DNA from: Paraburkholderia fungorum
GTDB lineage: Bacteria; Pseudomonadota; Gammaproteobacteria; Burkholderiales; Burkholderiaceae
Direction: 5' to 3'
Length of the DNA: 64,000 nt
NCBI RefSeq assembly: GCF_902833645.1
Contig: NZ_CADFGE010000003.1
Span: 682,001-746,000 of the forward strand
Shown piece by piece: positions 45,386-56,185 of the stretch. Within the stretch, counting starts at the first letter, position 1; the number at the start of each line of letters is the position of its first letter. Position numbers and translations under genes: made by a program. The notes beneath the pieces were generated by a model. That model saw only the letters and a program-made list of their open reading frames with translations, made no database searches and was not told the origin of the DNA.

Positions 45386-46028
45386 TCAGTCCGTGGCACA
45401 AATGCCCTTGTCCTCTTCGCCTTCTGACTCTGCGCGTTCGTAGCCTCGTCCCATACGACCTGGCACGTTCATCGGCTCCTGATACGTGCCGTTTGAACGC
45501 CATATGCCAGGACTAGTTGCTTCGAAAGTGGCACGATACGCTGTGCGTTCCTCTTCATCCTGGCAGTCGGGATACGCCAATCCGCGCGATCGAGATCGAT
45601 CTCCGACCCGCTCCGCTCGTCGACGGCCGCCGGTGCGTACGAAGGTCAAGATGCCGATCAGAAGTGCACATTTCGTTTCGAGGCCGCCTACATAGCCCCC
45701 GCGCATTAGCGCACCCGTCTCCGTGGGATTCTGATCAATTCGTAGTGTCATTTTGGCGCGGGCCCAGGTGCATCTCCAAGATCAGTCGTGAGGTCACGCG
45801 CTGCCCGTCCCGGCCACCACCGTGCACCGGAAGATCTGTCCGCACTTCCGCAGGGCCCGATAACCACGAGCGAGCGCCACTGCCAGTAATCTGCATGTAG
45901 AGGCCACCGCCATCCGCATAATGCCTTGACACCACTTCTTTCGCGACCCGCAGCGCGCTAAGTCCATGCAACTGTTGTGCCGCTATGTTGCCCTCCATTC
46001 CTACCCACAAACCCACGCCGCTACCCAT
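45386..46028 (-). pseudogene. Relics of a P4-type tyrosine integrase at tRNA-Sec
   Basis: Minus-strand scraps in two frames. An N-terminal core piece reads ADGGGLYMQITGSGARSWL (within 45735-46028), equivalent to the usual ADGGGLYLLVTPSGSKLWR. A catalytic-domain piece reads CALLIGILTFVRTGGRRRAE (within 45386-45751), equivalent to the region around the first catalytic Arg. The intervening and C-terminal parts, including the Tyr, are missing. Orientation and distance (about 130 bases from the tRNA-Sec 3' end) fit an island once integrated at selC, a classical integration site. Confidence 0.6.
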
Positions 46029-46160
46029 AGCTCATGCGGAGACTGCGTGGGACATCAGTGGAAGCAGCAAGCGCATCTTTACCCATTAACCGCTTTGAAA
46101 TCGGCGATCTAGAGGATGTTTACGGAGGAAGAAATTGGAACTGCCCGAGAAGCCATGCCG

Positions 46161-46255
46161 GGCGGAAGGCAGCCGGAGTCGAACCGACCTGAGAGCGTCT
46201 GACGCCCTCAACTGGATTTGAAATCCAGCCGCACCACCGGATGCGAATGCCTTCC
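46161..46255 (-). tRNA. selC: tRNA-Sec (anticodon UCA)
   Basis: A selenocysteine tRNA of about 95 bases. It has the diagnostic 8-base acceptor stem GGAAGGCA/TGCCTTCC, a discriminator G, anticodon arm CTGGATTTCAAATCCAG presenting TCA, a long variable arm and GGTTCGACTCC in the T arm. The final A of CCA is not encoded (CCC). It lies 48 bases past the selB stop, so selA, selB and selC are contiguous. Confidence 0.93.
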
Positions 46256-46303
46256 TACGGTGATTGAACTACTCAAACGATGCCTTGCAACTCGAACGCT
46301 CGA

Positions 46304-48217
46304 TCAAAGCAGATCGAGCCACCGTGTATCCGTACGCATCAGATGCAGGCCACGGTGGAAGCGAGTATATCCAACACGATCGAAGAACTCCAAAAGCTGA
46401 ATCGCGCGTTTTCGACCAAGACCGGTGACATCGCGAAACGGCGCCGCCGCTACCGTACCCGCGTTCTTTTGCGCTTCGGAACTTGCAATCGAGGCCAATT
46501 CGCGGATCACCTCATGGTGATAAAAGAGGTCACGCACGACTTGAAAAAGCTCACCTTGCCGCGCGAGTTTGCGCAGCAACTGCCGTACGCGATCTTCGGA
46601 CACGCCATGTGCGTTTGCCAGATCACGCACCCAGGGTGGATCGAAACGCCCTTCTTTCAGCGCCCGCAGCAACGTCGCCGCGAGCGCGCGATCGGCTTCA
46701 TCAAGCGTCACAGCGTGGTCCGGCAGATGCAACCAAGGCCCGCGTTTGACAATCTCGCCGCGCGCCGCCGCTTCATCGATTAGCGCGCGCCATAACGCAT
46801 CGTCGACGAGAGGCGCCGCCATCCGCCGTAAGCGCGATCCATCCGGGCCAAGTTCGTCCGGTGAACGCTCGTGATATTGCTTCAGCGTCGTCGTCAGCCG
46901 CGTATTCAACGCTCGCCACGATGCATCGGCGATCAACAACGCATCATGGCCCACAAGCTCCACGACCCGCGTATCAGACGGCAATGCGAGCATGGCCGCG
47001 GGCATGCCGGTCAACCGCTCCAGCAGCGAACGAGACAAGCCGAACGGAGCCTTTGCCAGAAGCGAATTCAGTTCGCCGGAATCGAGCATGGTCCGGATCG
47101 CATCGAGCCACGCCAGACGCTCAGCCGAGCGACGCTTGCGCGAAGGCGCAAACGGATCAAGCACATGACCGCCGCCAACCGTGCGATCGGCCTGCGCATT
47201 GCGCACCACGAAGCGGTCGCCCGGCAGCGCGCACACCGGCCGCTCGAATACGAGTTGCACGCGCGCCGACTGACCGGCGCCAAGTCGCTCGCCGTCGAGC
47301 AACGCGACATGCGCCACCTGATGCTGCGTACCCAGATGAACGTGCAAGGGCGCCCAATGCTCCAGCGTCAACGGAGCATCGGCAAGCAACGTGAGCATGA
47401 CGTCAATGCGTTCCGAAGCTTGCGACAGGCGCGGATCGACAATCCAGTCGCCGCGGTCGATTGCGCTCTTCTCGATACCCGCAAGGTTCAACGCGCAGCG
47501 TTCGCCTGCCCGACCGCTTCCGGCCGGACGATTCTGCGCGTGAATGCTGCGCACGCGCACTGGCTGATTTTTTGGCGCGAGCAGCATCGTGTCGCCCACG
47601 GTCACACGTCCCGACACCACCGTCCCCGTCACGATCGTGCCCTGGCCCGTGAGCGTAAAGACGCGGTCGACCGCGAGACGGAACAGGCCGTCGTCGCGCT
47701 TCATGCGCCACTCTGCTGCCGCTGCGTGAAGATGCGCCTTCAATGCGGCTACGCCGGCGTCATCGTCATGCAGCGCGTTAGTCTCGAACACCGACGCATC
47801 CTGTAGCACGCTGCCGCTCAGGAACGCTGTGACCTCGTCATGGACTTCCTTCAGCCGCACAGCGTCAACGCGATCTATCTTGGTCAGCGCTACCGCGCCA
47901 CACCTGATGCCGAGCAGTCCCACAATCGCCAGATGTTCCCGCGTTTGCGGCATCACACCGTCGTCGGCAGCGATCACGAGCAAGGCGAAATCGATACCGC
48001 TTGCGCCCGCGGTCATCGTATGGACGAGCTTTTCGTGACCCGGCACGTCGATCAGACCGAGCACGTCGCCATTGTCGAGCGGCACGTACGCGTAGCCCAG
48101 TTCGATTGAAATGCCGCGCGCCTTCTCTTCCTTGAGACGATCCGTGTCGACGCCCGACAGCGCTCTCACGAGACTCGTTTTTCCATGATCGATATGACCG
48201 GCCGTACCTACGATCAT
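46304..48217 (-). CDS. selB: Selenocysteine-specific elongation factor
   Basis: A 637-residue SelB. The N-terminal GTPase has GHIDHGKTSL (P-loop), DVPGHE (G3) and TKID (G4). EF-Tu-like domains II and III follow, then four winged-helix domains that bind the SECIS hairpin; the C-terminus ends FHRGLHLMRTDTRWLDLL. It delivers Sec-tRNA to in-frame UGA codons, here that of fdnG. The ATG overlaps the selA stop (ATGA), indicating translational coupling. Confidence 0.97.
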   Translation of the reverse strand: MIVGTAGHIDHGKTSLVRALSGVDTDRLKEEKARGISIELGYAYVPLDNGDVLGLIDVPGHEKLVHTMTAGASGIDFALLVIAADDGVMPQTREHLAIVGLLGIRCGAVALTKIDRVDAVRLKEVHDEVTAFLSGSVLQDASVFETNALHDDDAGVAALKAHLHAAAAEWRMKRDDGLFRLAVDRVFTLTGQGTIVTGTVVSGRVTVGDTMLLAPKNQPVRVRSIHAQNRPAGSGRAGERCALNLAGIEKSAIDRGDWIVDPRLSQASERIDVMLTLLADAPLTLEHWAPLHVHLGTQHQVAHVALLDGERLGAGQSARVQLVFERPVCALPGDRFVVRNAQADRTVGGGHVLDPFAPSRKRRSAERLAWLDAIRTMLDSGELNSLLAKAPFGLSRSLLERLTGMPAAMLALPSDTRVVELVGHDALLIADASWRALNTRLTTTLKQYHERSPDELGPDGSRLRRMAAPLVDDALWRALIDEAAARGEIVKRGPWLHLPDHAVTLDEADRALAATLLRALKEGRFDPPWVRDLANAHGVSEDRVRQLLRKLARQGELFQVVRDLFYHHEVIRELASIASSEAQKNAGTVAAAPFRDVTGLGRKRAIQLLEFFDRVGYTRFHRGLHLMRTDTRWLDLL

Positions 48218-49644
48218 GCGTGCACGCCCTTCAGTTGCTCGATCAGTTGCGCTTCATCGGCGGCTTCGAGACAGCGCAGATCGAGACGCAATGCGTCGTC
48301 CGCGATACGGCCGATGACCGGCCGTGCCATCTCGCGCAAACGCTTCTCGAACGCAAGCAATTGACGGCCGCCGCGCTTGCCATCGGCCGTGCGGACGACG
48401 AGTCCGTAGCTCGGCAGCACATCCACAGGCAACGCGCCACTGCCGATTTGACTGAACATGGGCTCGACCACCACCGCGTAGCGTTCGCCGGCCACGCGTT
48501 GCAATTCGGGTTGTACCCGCTGCGCGGCGAGCCGGATGTCGTCGCTCGGCCGCGTGAGCAAACGCAATGTGGTCAGCCGCTCCGCGAGCTTCTCCGGCGC
48601 GCGGTACATCTGCAGCACGGGTTCCAGTGCTGCGAGCGTCAGCTTGCCGACTCGCAGCGCGCGCTTGAGAGGATGCTTCTTGATCCTGGCAATCAGATCG
48701 CGCCGGCCGACGATCAATCCGGCCTGCGGGCCGCCCAGCAACTTGTCGCCGCTGAACGTAACAAGATCGGCGCCGGCTTCGATGATTTCGCGCACCGTCG
48801 TCTCGCGTGGCAAGCCCCATTGCGTCAGATCGACCAGCGTGCCGCTGCCGAGATCGACGGCAACGGCGATACCGCGCGCGTGGGCGAGCGGCGCGATGGC
48901 ATCGACGCCGACCTCCTTGGTGAAGCCGCTGATTGCATAGTTGCTCGCGTGGACTTTCATCAAAAGCGCGGTTTGCGGGCCGATGGCTTCGTCGTAGTCT
49001 TTAAGATGCGTGCGATTGGTGGTGCCGACTTCGCGCAGCTTCGCGCCCGCGCGGCTCATGATGTCGGGAATACGAAACGCGCCGCCGATCTCAACCAGCT
49101 CGCCACGCGATACGATCACTTCCTTCTTCGACGCCAGCGCGGATAACGTGAGCAACACAGCAGCGGCGTTGTTATTGACCACGGTCGCGGCTTCGGCGCC
49201 GGTCAGTTCACAGATGAGTTCGTCGATCAGATCGTCGCGATCGCCGCGCTTGCCCGTATCAAGATCGAACTCGAGATTGGCCGGCTGTGTGAGCGCCTTC
49301 ATCACGGCTTGTACCGCCTCGTCCGGCAGCAAAGCGCGGCCAAGGTTGGTATGCAGCACGGTGCCTGTCAGATTGAAGACACTGCGCAAGCGAGCCGCGT
49401 TACGCCGGCGCAGCGCGGCCTCGACCGAACCCCGCAGTTGCGCGACATCGAGCGCGCTCACCGGCGCATCGCCAGACTGCGCACTGGCGCGCCATGTGTC
49501 GAGCGCGTGACGCAAGGCATTCAACACCTGCGTGCGGCCGAACTCGGTCAGCAAAGCCGCAAACTCGGCCGACGCCATCACCTTTTCCACCGAAGGCACA
49601 CGCGCCATCAGCGCGCGCAATTCAGAGCCGGTTACATCGCTCAC
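48214..49644 (-). CDS. selA: L-seryl-tRNA(Sec) selenium transferase
   Basis: A 476-residue PLP enzyme converting Ser-tRNA(Sec) to Sec-tRNA(Sec) with selenophosphate. The N-terminal domain carries NLTGTVLHTNLGRALLP. The PLP-binding Lys is in TFSGDKLLGGPQAG. Length is typical of proteobacterial SelA. Gap to fdhE is 39 bases, so formate dehydrogenase maturation and Sec insertion genes form one leftward array. Confidence 0.97.
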   Translation of the reverse strand: MSDVTGSELRALMARVPSVEKVMASAEFAALLTEFGRTQVLNALRHALDTWRASAQSGDAPVSALDVAQLRGSVEAALRRRNAARLRSVFNLTGTVLHTNLGRALLPDEAVQAVMKALTQPANLEFDLDTGKRGDRDDLIDELICELTGAEAATVVNNNAAAVLLTLSALASKKEVIVSRGELVEIGGAFRIPDIMSRAGAKLREVGTTNRTHLKDYDEAIGPQTALLMKVHASNYAISGFTKEVGVDAIAPLAHARGIAVAVDLGSGTLVDLTQWGLPRETTVREIIEAGADLVTFSGDKLLGGPQAGLIVGRRDLIARIKKHPLKRALRVGKLTLAALEPVLQMYRAPEKLAERLTTLRLLTRPSDDIRLAAQRVQPELQRVAGERYAVVVEPMFSQIGSGALPVDVLPSYGLVVRTADGKRGGRQLLAFEKRLREMARPVIGRIADDALRLDLRCLEAADEAQLIEQLKGVHA

Positions 49645-49683
49645 AAGGCAATCCTCGTTCTTCGGTCGGGTTTCAGTGGCATT

Positions 49684-50679
49684 TCAGTCCGATGCGCCGG
49701 AAGACTCAGCCGCGGCGCTACCCTGCTCCGGCCACAGCCACGGATGCGGCGACGCGCGCCGATAGCCTTCCGCGCCCATCAGCAGATCCAGCGTGAGACT
49801 GGCGAGATCGTCCGCGAACGGCTCGAAATCGTAATCCTTCGACTGAATGCCGATCTTCCGGTAAGTATGGCATTCGTCACACGACTCCGCCTTCAAGGCA
49901 GCATTCCTGGAATCGGCTTCCCGGGTGGCTTCGTCCGCGCCCTGTGAGCCGACAGCATGATAGGCGATGCCTTTGGTCGAATCGCAGTTCGAACATTTCG
50001 CACGGACCATATGCCACTCCGTGGCGCACAACCCGCATTGCAGGTAGCGGTAATTGTCATACGCGCCGCCCACGCGCACCAGACTCGCTACCGGATGCGA
50101 TCCGCATACCGGACACAGGCCGGGCGTCTCGAGGTACGGCACGTCGCGCCTGTCGACATCGGCGGCAAGATCGGTCCAGACTACTTGCAGCGCGGCCATG
50201 ATGAAGGGCGCGCAGGCCGGATCGACTTCGTCGAAACGCTGCGCGAAGATCGCGTCGGCCTGCTCTTCGAGCGCGGCTTGACCGAGTGCCAGCAGTCTGG
50301 CGAAGAGCGCTTCGAGCGGCGGCGTGAGCGGGCCGGCGGCTTGCACCTTGTCGACCAGTTGCAGCAAAACATCGTGCCACGCCGGATCGCGCACACCGGA
50401 GAGCGCCGGAATCAGCGGCATGGAATGCTGTTGCGCGCTCGCGATCAACTCTGCGGACGGCGGCTGAGCCTTGAAGCCGGTAATCACGGCTTGCTGGGCG
50501 TCCGCCAGCACGGCCATCAGGCGCAAATAGCCGGCGATCGGATTGCTGAGCGCCGCCAGATGACGCAGCCGCGCGGCACGTGCCGAGAAGACCGCCAGCC
50601 GTTCCGGCGTGCGGATGCGGGGAATCGCCGTGTGATCGAGCGACTCGATATCGCCGGCTTCAAGAATACGTTGAACCAC
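49684..50679 (-). CDS. fdhE: Formate dehydrogenase accessory protein FdhE
   Basis: A 331-residue cytoplasmic maturation protein for respiratory formate dehydrogenase. Four CxxC rubredoxin-like pairs are visible: CPVC, CGLC, CSNC and CDEC. It also has the N-terminal family stretch RLRHLAALSNPIAGYLRL. The start chosen is GTG 50679 (VQRILEAGDI) with AGAGGT seven bases upstream. The TTG at 50757 falls inside a hairpin and has no ribosome site. Confidence 0.92.
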   Translation of the reverse strand: MVQRILEAGDIESLDHTAIPRIRTPERLAVFSARAARLRHLAALSNPIAGYLRLMAVLADAQQAVITGFKAQPPSAELIASAQQHSMPLIPALSGVRDPAWHDVLLQLVDKVQAAGPLTPPLEALFARLLALGQAALEEQADAIFAQRFDEVDPACAPFIMAALQVVWTDLAADVDRRDVPYLETPGLCPVCGSHPVASLVRVGGAYDNYRYLQCGLCATEWHMVRAKCSNCDSTKGIAYHAVGSQGADEATREADSRNAALKAESCDECHTYRKIGIQSKDYDFEPFADDLASLTLDLLMGAEGYRRASPHPWLWPEQGSAAAESSGASD

Positions 50680-50702
50680 AGTATCGACCTCTGAAAACTG
50701 AA

Positions 50703-50738
50703 GAGCCGCCGCAGTTCGTCGAACAAAGGCGGCGGCTC
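50703..50738 (-). other. Hairpin between formate dehydrogenase gamma and fdhE
   Basis: A perfect 10-base stem (GAGCCGCCGC and GCGGCGGCTC) whose loop holds a second palindrome, GTTCGACGAAC. There is no T-tract. It could be an mRNA-stabilising or partial-termination element lowering expression of fdhE, selA and selB relative to the enzyme subunits. Confidence 0.6.
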
Positions 50739-50781
50739 GGGGTACGGTGCGCGGCAAGCCGCGCCGCGCGTCTTGCCGATC

Positions 50782-51447
50782 CTACTTGTCGATTATTTCC
50801 TTGAACCAGTTCGGATGATGCTTTCTTGCCCACCCGTAGGTCACGGTACCCCGCGTCATCGCACCGATCGAACCCTTGACCCACAAGGCCGCGTAAATAT
50901 GCACGACGATACCGACGATCAGCACGAACGCCGCCGCGGCATGAACCAGCGCCGCGAGGCGGATGATCTCGATCGGGAAATAGAACGAGAAATAGCGCCG
51001 CCAGATCACAATGCCGCTCGCCAGCAACAGAAGCAGGCAAATTACCATAGTGAAAAATAGCAGCTTTTGACCGGCGTTGTACTTCCCGATCGCGGGGAGC
51101 TTGTCCTCGCGATTGTTCAGCACGTCGTCGATCTGCTTCATCCACTGAATGTCGGCGCGGTCGAGAAGGTTGTGATGCCAGAAGCGCAACGCAAGAATTA
51201 GAAACGACAGGAACATCACGCAGCCGACAAACGGATGCAGAATCCGCGTCCACTGCCCCCCGCCGAAGATTGCGTACAGCCACGACATCGCCGGATGGAA
51301 CATGGCGAGTCCGGACAGCGCCAGCAGCACGAACGTGATCGCCGTGATCCAGTGATTCGTCCGCTCATTCGGCGTGTAGCGCTCGATCAGGCTGTTGCCC
51401 CTCACATCTTTCAGCACGACGTGCCGATGGTTGTCAGCGTGCTTCAT
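50782..51447 (-). CDS. Formate dehydrogenase gamma subunit (cytochrome b)
   Basis: A 221-residue inner-membrane cytochrome b556 subunit with four helices. It carries heme-ligand His residues in the [28 protein letters not shown] and [11 protein letters not shown] regions. It passes electrons from the beta subunit's Fe-S clusters to quinone. It overlaps the beta subunit gene by 14 bases. The C-terminus ([13 protein letters not shown]) is family-typical. Confidence 0.94.
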   Translation of the reverse strand: MKHADNHRHVVLKDVRGNSLIERYTPNERTNHWITAITFVLLALSGLAMFHPAMSWLYAIFGGGQWTRILHPFVGCVMFLSFLILALRFWHHNLLDRADIQWMKQIDDVLNNREDKLPAIGKYNAGQKLLFFTMVICLLLLLASGIVIWRRYFSFYFPIEIIRLAALVHAAAAFVLIVGIVVHIYAALWVKGSIGAMTRGTVTYGWARKHHPNWFKEIIDK

Positions 51448-52366
51448 CGGCTACCTCCCGCGAACGGCGTGCTTCGTCGGCTTCATGCTGTGCTTCGGCT
51501 TCGTCCGCCTCCGTCACCTCGTTCGGACCAACCCGCGTGTAGTGGAAGAAACCCGCTATGGCCGCGAACGCAATACCGGCCAGCGCCAGCGGCTTCGCGA
51601 GGCCCTTCCACAGCTGCACCATCGCGCTGATCTTCGGGTTCTGCGGCAAGCCGTGGTACAGCGTGGGCTTGTCGGCATGATGCAGCACGTACATCACATG
51701 CGTGCCGCCCACGCCGGCAGGATCATACAAACCGGCGTTCTCAAAGCCGCGATCCTTCAGATCCTCGATCCGGTCCGCCGCCTGCTGCTTCATGTCTTCC
51801 TTGGTGCCGAACATGATCGCGCCGGTCGGGCAGGTCTTCACGCAAGCCGGTTCCTGGCCGACAGCCACGCGATCCGAACACAACGTGCACTTGTAGGCGC
51901 GGTTGTCCTTCTTCGAAATGCGCGGCACGTTGAACGGGCAGCCGGTCACGCAGTAACCGCAGCCAATGCAGTTTTCCTCGTGGAAATCCACAATGCCATT
52001 GGTGTACTGCACGATCGCACCCGGCGACGGACAGGCCTTCAGACAGCCCGGGTCCTCGCAGTGCATGCAGCCGTCCTTGCGGATCAGCCACTCGAGATCG
52101 CCCTCGGTGTTCTCGTACTCCGAAAACCGCATGACGGTCCACGAATGCTCCGTCAGATCGCGCGGGTTGTCGTAAATGCCGGTTGTCGTGCCGATCTCGT
52201 CGCGCAGATCGTTCCACTCCATACAGGCGGTCTGACACGCCTTGCAGCCGATGCATTTCGACACATCGATAAGCTTGGCGACCGTGCCCGTCACCGGCTC
52301 GCGCACTTGCGGTTCAGGCAAGGTCGTGGCCGAGAGGCGTTTGATATCCAGTGATTGCAGTGCCAT
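51434..52366 (-). CDS. fdxH: Formate dehydrogenase beta subunit (4Fe-4S)
   Basis: A 310-residue electron-transfer subunit with four [4Fe-4S] sites: [45 protein letters not shown] and [21 protein letters not shown] single C-terminal helix (about residues 250-275, [15 protein letters not shown]) anchors it, as in FdnH/FdoH. Starts nine bases after the alpha subunit stop. Confidence 0.96.
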   Translation of the reverse strand: MALQSLDIKRLSATTLPEPQVREPVTGTVAKLIDVSKCIGCKACQTACMEWNDLRDEIGTTTGIYDNPRDLTEHSWTVMRFSEYENTEGDLEWLIRKDGCMHCEDPGCLKACPSPGAIVQYTNGIVDFHEENCIGCGYCVTGCPFNVPRISKKDNRAYKCTLCSDRVAVGQEPACVKTCPTGAIMFGTKEDMKQQAADRIEDLKDRGFENAGLYDPAGVGGTHVMYVLHHADKPTLYHGLPQNPKISAMVQLWKGLAKPLALAGIAFAAIAGFFHYTRVGPNEVTEADEAEAQHEADEARRSREVADEAR

Positions 52367-52375
52367 CTCTTTTCC

Positions 52376-55300
52376 TTATGCCTTTTCGACCTTGACGAGG
52401 AACGACTTGAATTCCGGTGTCTGCGAATTCCCGTCGCCCACGGAGGGCGTCAGCGTATTGACGAGATAGCCCGGTTTCGCGAGCCCCTTAAAACCCCAAT
52501 GCAACGGCAAACCAACGGTCTGAACTTTCTTCCCCTCGACCATTAGCGGCTTGATGCGTTTGGTGACGAGCGCGACCGCGATGATGTGGCCGCGGTTCGA
52601 CGACACCTTCACCCGGTCACCCGCCACCACGCCCACCTCCTTCGCCAGATCCTCGCCGATCTCCACGAACTGCTGCGGCTGCACGATCGCATTCAGGCGC
52701 GCGTGCTTGGTCCAGTAGTGGAAATGCTCGGTCAGACGATAAGTGGTCGCCGTATGCGGGAAATTCTCGTGCGTGCCGAATGCCGCCCGGTCGTCCGGGA
52801 ACACGCGCGCCGCCGGATTGTTGACGGCCACCTTGTTCTCAGGATGCAGCGGGTTGTAGCCGAGCGGTGTTTCGAACGGTTCGTAATGCTCGGGGAACGG
52901 TCCTTCCACCAGACCATCGCGCGAGAAGAAACGCGCCACACCCTCCGCATTCATGATGAACGGATTCATGCCGTTTTCCGGCGGTTCGTCCACCTTGAAG
53001 TCGGGAATGTCCGGTCCGCTCCACGTCTTGCCGTTCCACGCGATCAGCTTGCGGGTCGGGTCGAACGGCTTGCCGCTGACGTCGCACGACGCGCGGTTGT
53101 ACAGGATCCGCCGGTTCGCGGGCCATGCCCACGCCCAGTTCAACGTATTGCCGATGCCTGTCGGGTCCGAGTTGTCGCGCCGGCCCATCTGGTTGCCCGC
53201 CTGGGTCCACGCGCCGCAGAAAATCCAGCAGCCGCTCGCCGTGCTGCCGTCGTCGCGCAACTGGGCGAAACTTGCCAGCTGTTCGCCCTTCTTTGCGAGA
53301 ACCTTGGTCTTGTCGGTGGGATCCGTGACGTCGGCCAGCGCGCGGCCGTTGAACTCCATCGCCAGTTCTTCCGGCGTGGGGCTTTCCGGGTCGGCGTAAG
53401 GCCAGGTCATGTTGAGAATCGGATCGGGGTACTTGCCGCCCTGCTCCTTGTAGGCGCGGCGCATGCGCAGCCACAATCCCGACATGATCTCCAGATCGCT
53501 TCTCGCTTCGCCCGGCGGCGTGGCGCCCTGCCAGTGCCACTGCAGCACACGGCTCGAGCTCACCAGCGAACCGCGTTCTTCCGCGAAGCACGAGGTGGGC
53601 AAGCGGAAAACTTCCGTTTGAATCTTCGACGGATCGACGTCGTTGAACTCCCCGTAGTTCTTCCAGAACTCCGACGTTTCCGTGGCGAGCGGATCCATGA
53701 CGACGAGCCACTTCAGCTTGGCCAGACTCGAACCGATCTTGGCCTTGTTCGGCGCCGCCGCGAGCGGGTTGAAGCCCTGCGCGATGTAGCCGTTCATCTT
53801 CCCCTGATTCATCAGTTCGAAGACTTGCAGCATGTCGTAGGACTTGTCGAGCTTGGGCAGATAGTCGTAGCCGAAGTTGTTCTCGGCGGTGGCGTTATCG
53901 CCCCACCATGACTTCATGAAACTGACATGGAACGCGCGGTAATTGCGCCAGTAGCTCAACTGGTTCGGCCGCAGCGGCTGGCTCGCCCGCTTCGCGATGA
54001 ACGCGTCGAAATCCTGTTCCGCTTCCATCGGCAACGTCATGTAACCCGGCAGCAAGTTCGACATCAGGCCGAGGTCGGTCAGGCCTTGAATGTTCGAGTG
54101 CCCGCGCAGTGCGTTCATGCCGCCGCCCGCGATGCCGATGTTGCCCAGCAGCAATTGCACCATCGCGCCGGTGCGGATGATCTGCGCGCCGATCGAGTGA
54201 TGCGTCCAGCCAAGCGCGTACAGGATCGTGCCGGCACGGCCGGGCACGGCCGTCGACGCCAGCATCTCGCACACCTTGAGGAATTTCTCCTTCGGCGTGC
54301 CGCAGCTCTTTTCGACCTGCTCGGGCGTATAGCGCGAGTAGTGCTGCTTCATCAGCTGATAGACGCAACGCGGATCCTGCAGTGTCGGGTCGACCTTGGC
54401 AAAGCCGTCGGCGCCGCGCTCGTAATCCCACGTGGTTTTGTCGTACGAGTGCTTGTCCGCGTTATAGCCGGAATACAGGCCGTCCGTGAACGAGAAATCC
54501 TCGCGCACGATAAACGACATGTCCGTGTAATTCTTTACGTACTCGTGCTGGATCTTGTCATGCGTGAGCAGATAGTTGATCACCCCGCCCAGGAACACGA
54601 TGTCCGAGCCGGTGCGAATCTGCGCGTAATAGTCCGCAACCGATGCCGTGCGCGTGAAGCGCGGATCGACCACGATCAACCTTGCCTTGCGATGCGCCTT
54701 CGCTTCGGTCACCCACTTGAAACCGCACGGGTGCGCCTCGGCTGCATTGCCGCCCATCACGAGAATCACGTCCGCGTTCTTGATGTCGACCCAATGGTTC
54801 GTCATCGCTCCACGGCCAAACGTCGGGGCAAGACCTGCCACCGTCGGGCCGTGTCAGACACGTGCTTGATTGTCGAATGCGAGCATGCCAAGACTGCGGA
54901 CAGTCTTGTGCGTCAAATAACCCACTTCATTGCTGCCGGCGGATGCTGCGAGCATGCCGGTGGTCAGCCAGCGGTTGACCTTCTTGCCGTCTTCCGTCGT
55001 CTCGACGAAGTTCGCGTCGCGATCGTCCTTCATGAGCTTCGCGATGCGGTCAAGCGCGTCTTCCCACGAAATCCGTTTCCATTCATTCGACCCGGCCGCG
55101 CGGTACTCGGGATACTTCAGCCGGCTCGGGCTATGAATGAAGTCGATCAGGCTCGCGCCCTTCGGGCACAGCGTGCCGCGATTGACCGGATGATCGGGAT
55201 CGCCTTCGATGTGGATGATGCTGGACTTTGCATTCTTGGCGTTGTCGCCCAGTCCGTACATCAGGATGCCGCAGCCAACCGAACAGTACGGACAGGTGTT

Positions 55301-55444
55301 GCGGGTCTCAGTGGTTCGCGACAATTTGTACTGACGGACCTCCGCCAACGCGGGTGCCGGCGAGAAGCCCATCAGGGCCAGACTCGATCCAGCTAGCGTG
55401 CTTGCGGATACCTTCAGGAACTGTCGCCGGGTCATGTGGGGCAT
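52376..55444 (-). CDS. fdnG: Formate dehydrogenase alpha subunit, selenocysteine-containing
   Basis: A 1022-residue molybdopterin-bis-MGD enzyme oxidising formate to CO2 in the periplasm. A Tat signal (TRRQFLKVSASTLAG) is followed by a [4Fe-4S] motif (CPYCSVGCGILM) and the catalytic Sec. The reading frame is interrupted only by TGA at 54854-54856 in NQARV-U-HGPTVAGLAPTFG, the exact Sec context of FdnG/FdoG. A SECIS hairpin follows. Standard translation would split this into two ORFs (52376-54841 and 54854-55444), but it is one gene. It heads the operon with fdxH, gamma, fdhE, selA and selB. Confidence 0.97.
54811..54856 (-). promoter_or_regulatory. Bacterial SECIS element with in-frame UGA
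   Basis: Directly after TGA, the stem CACGGCC pairs with GGCCGTG. The apical helix GGCA/TGCC carries the loop GGTCT, with a bulged U after GG opposite CC. These match the SelB-contacting loop and bulge of the E. coli fdhF/fdnG SECIS. Confidence 0.92.
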
Positions 55445-55667
55445 GAAAAGGCCTCGGCGTTTATTAGGGTACTGATAAGGATTATAGAGGCCGATATGTG
55501 TTCACGCAGCCACGTTCGCAGGCTGCCAGCCACGGGGAAATCCCTCTGTGTACGCGCTCTTTCCCGTGCCGACGTGGTCCCGCGCGAGAACGCCTTGCAG
55601 TCGGGCATTGTTCATGCTGAATCGATCACTGACTGTTCTCCTTCAACTTCTGGAATTCTGTGCTCCT

Positions 55668-56072
55668 ATGTCTGATCGACTCGTTGCGCCTTCATCAAAC
55701 CGCACCTTTTACTTCGCGAATGAAGGCCTGAATATTTTGCGTACCGGCCTGATCGCGAGCCGGCTGGCCCTTTCCGCTTCCCTCCTGAGCGGCGTGGCGC
55801 TGCTCGCGTTCAGTCCGGCTGGTTATGCGCAGATCACCCAGGGCAGTGGCTCGGAGCAGCAGGAAAATCGAACATCGCCGATGGGCTCGACGCCCGACCC
55901 CGCCGCCTCGGCGGTTCACGAATCAAACAAGCCGCAAGCGAAAGAAAACAGCGGCTCGCCAAAGGTGCGCGGCAAGACGGCGGGAAACGCTAACGGCAAC
56001 GGACACAAGCCCTCGGGCGCCGGCGGCTTTGAAAACGGCCTTTACGGCACGGGTGCGGGAAGCAACAAATAA
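55668..56072 (+). CDS. Small secreted Gly/Asn/Ser-rich hypothetical protein
   Basis: A 134-residue protein with an unusually long N-terminal region and a hydrophobic segment (LALSASLLSGVALLAFSPAG) ending in a likely signal cleavage at GYAQ. The mature part is low-complexity and polar, finishing NGLYGTGAGSNK. No family recognised. Divergent from fdnG. The start is uncertain; ATGs at 55614 and 55548 are also in frame. Confidence 0.5.
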   Translation: MSDRLVAPSSNRTFYFANEGLNILRTGLIASRLALSASLLSGVALLAFSPAGYAQITQGSGSEQQENRTSPMGSTPDPAASAVHESNKPQAKENSGSPKVRGKTAGNANGNGHKPSGAGGFENGLYGTGAGSNK

Positions 56073-56185
56073 GCAGACGAAGCGTCGGGCGAGGCGCGCA
56101 CTGTTGCCGTTCGATGGCGCGCGTCAAACACGGCGCGGCGACAACCCTCATAATTGCGGTCATTCGAAGCCAAAGATTCGCGCCC

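Noticed and set aside
54842..54856. Nonsense mutation splitting formate dehydrogenase into two genes
   Set aside because: The TGA is in the exact Sec position, followed by a good SECIS, and selA, selB and selC are adjacent.
53927..55396. 489-codon plus-strand open frame over fdnG
   Set aside because: Shadow of a clearly coding minus-strand gene, with no recognisable motif.
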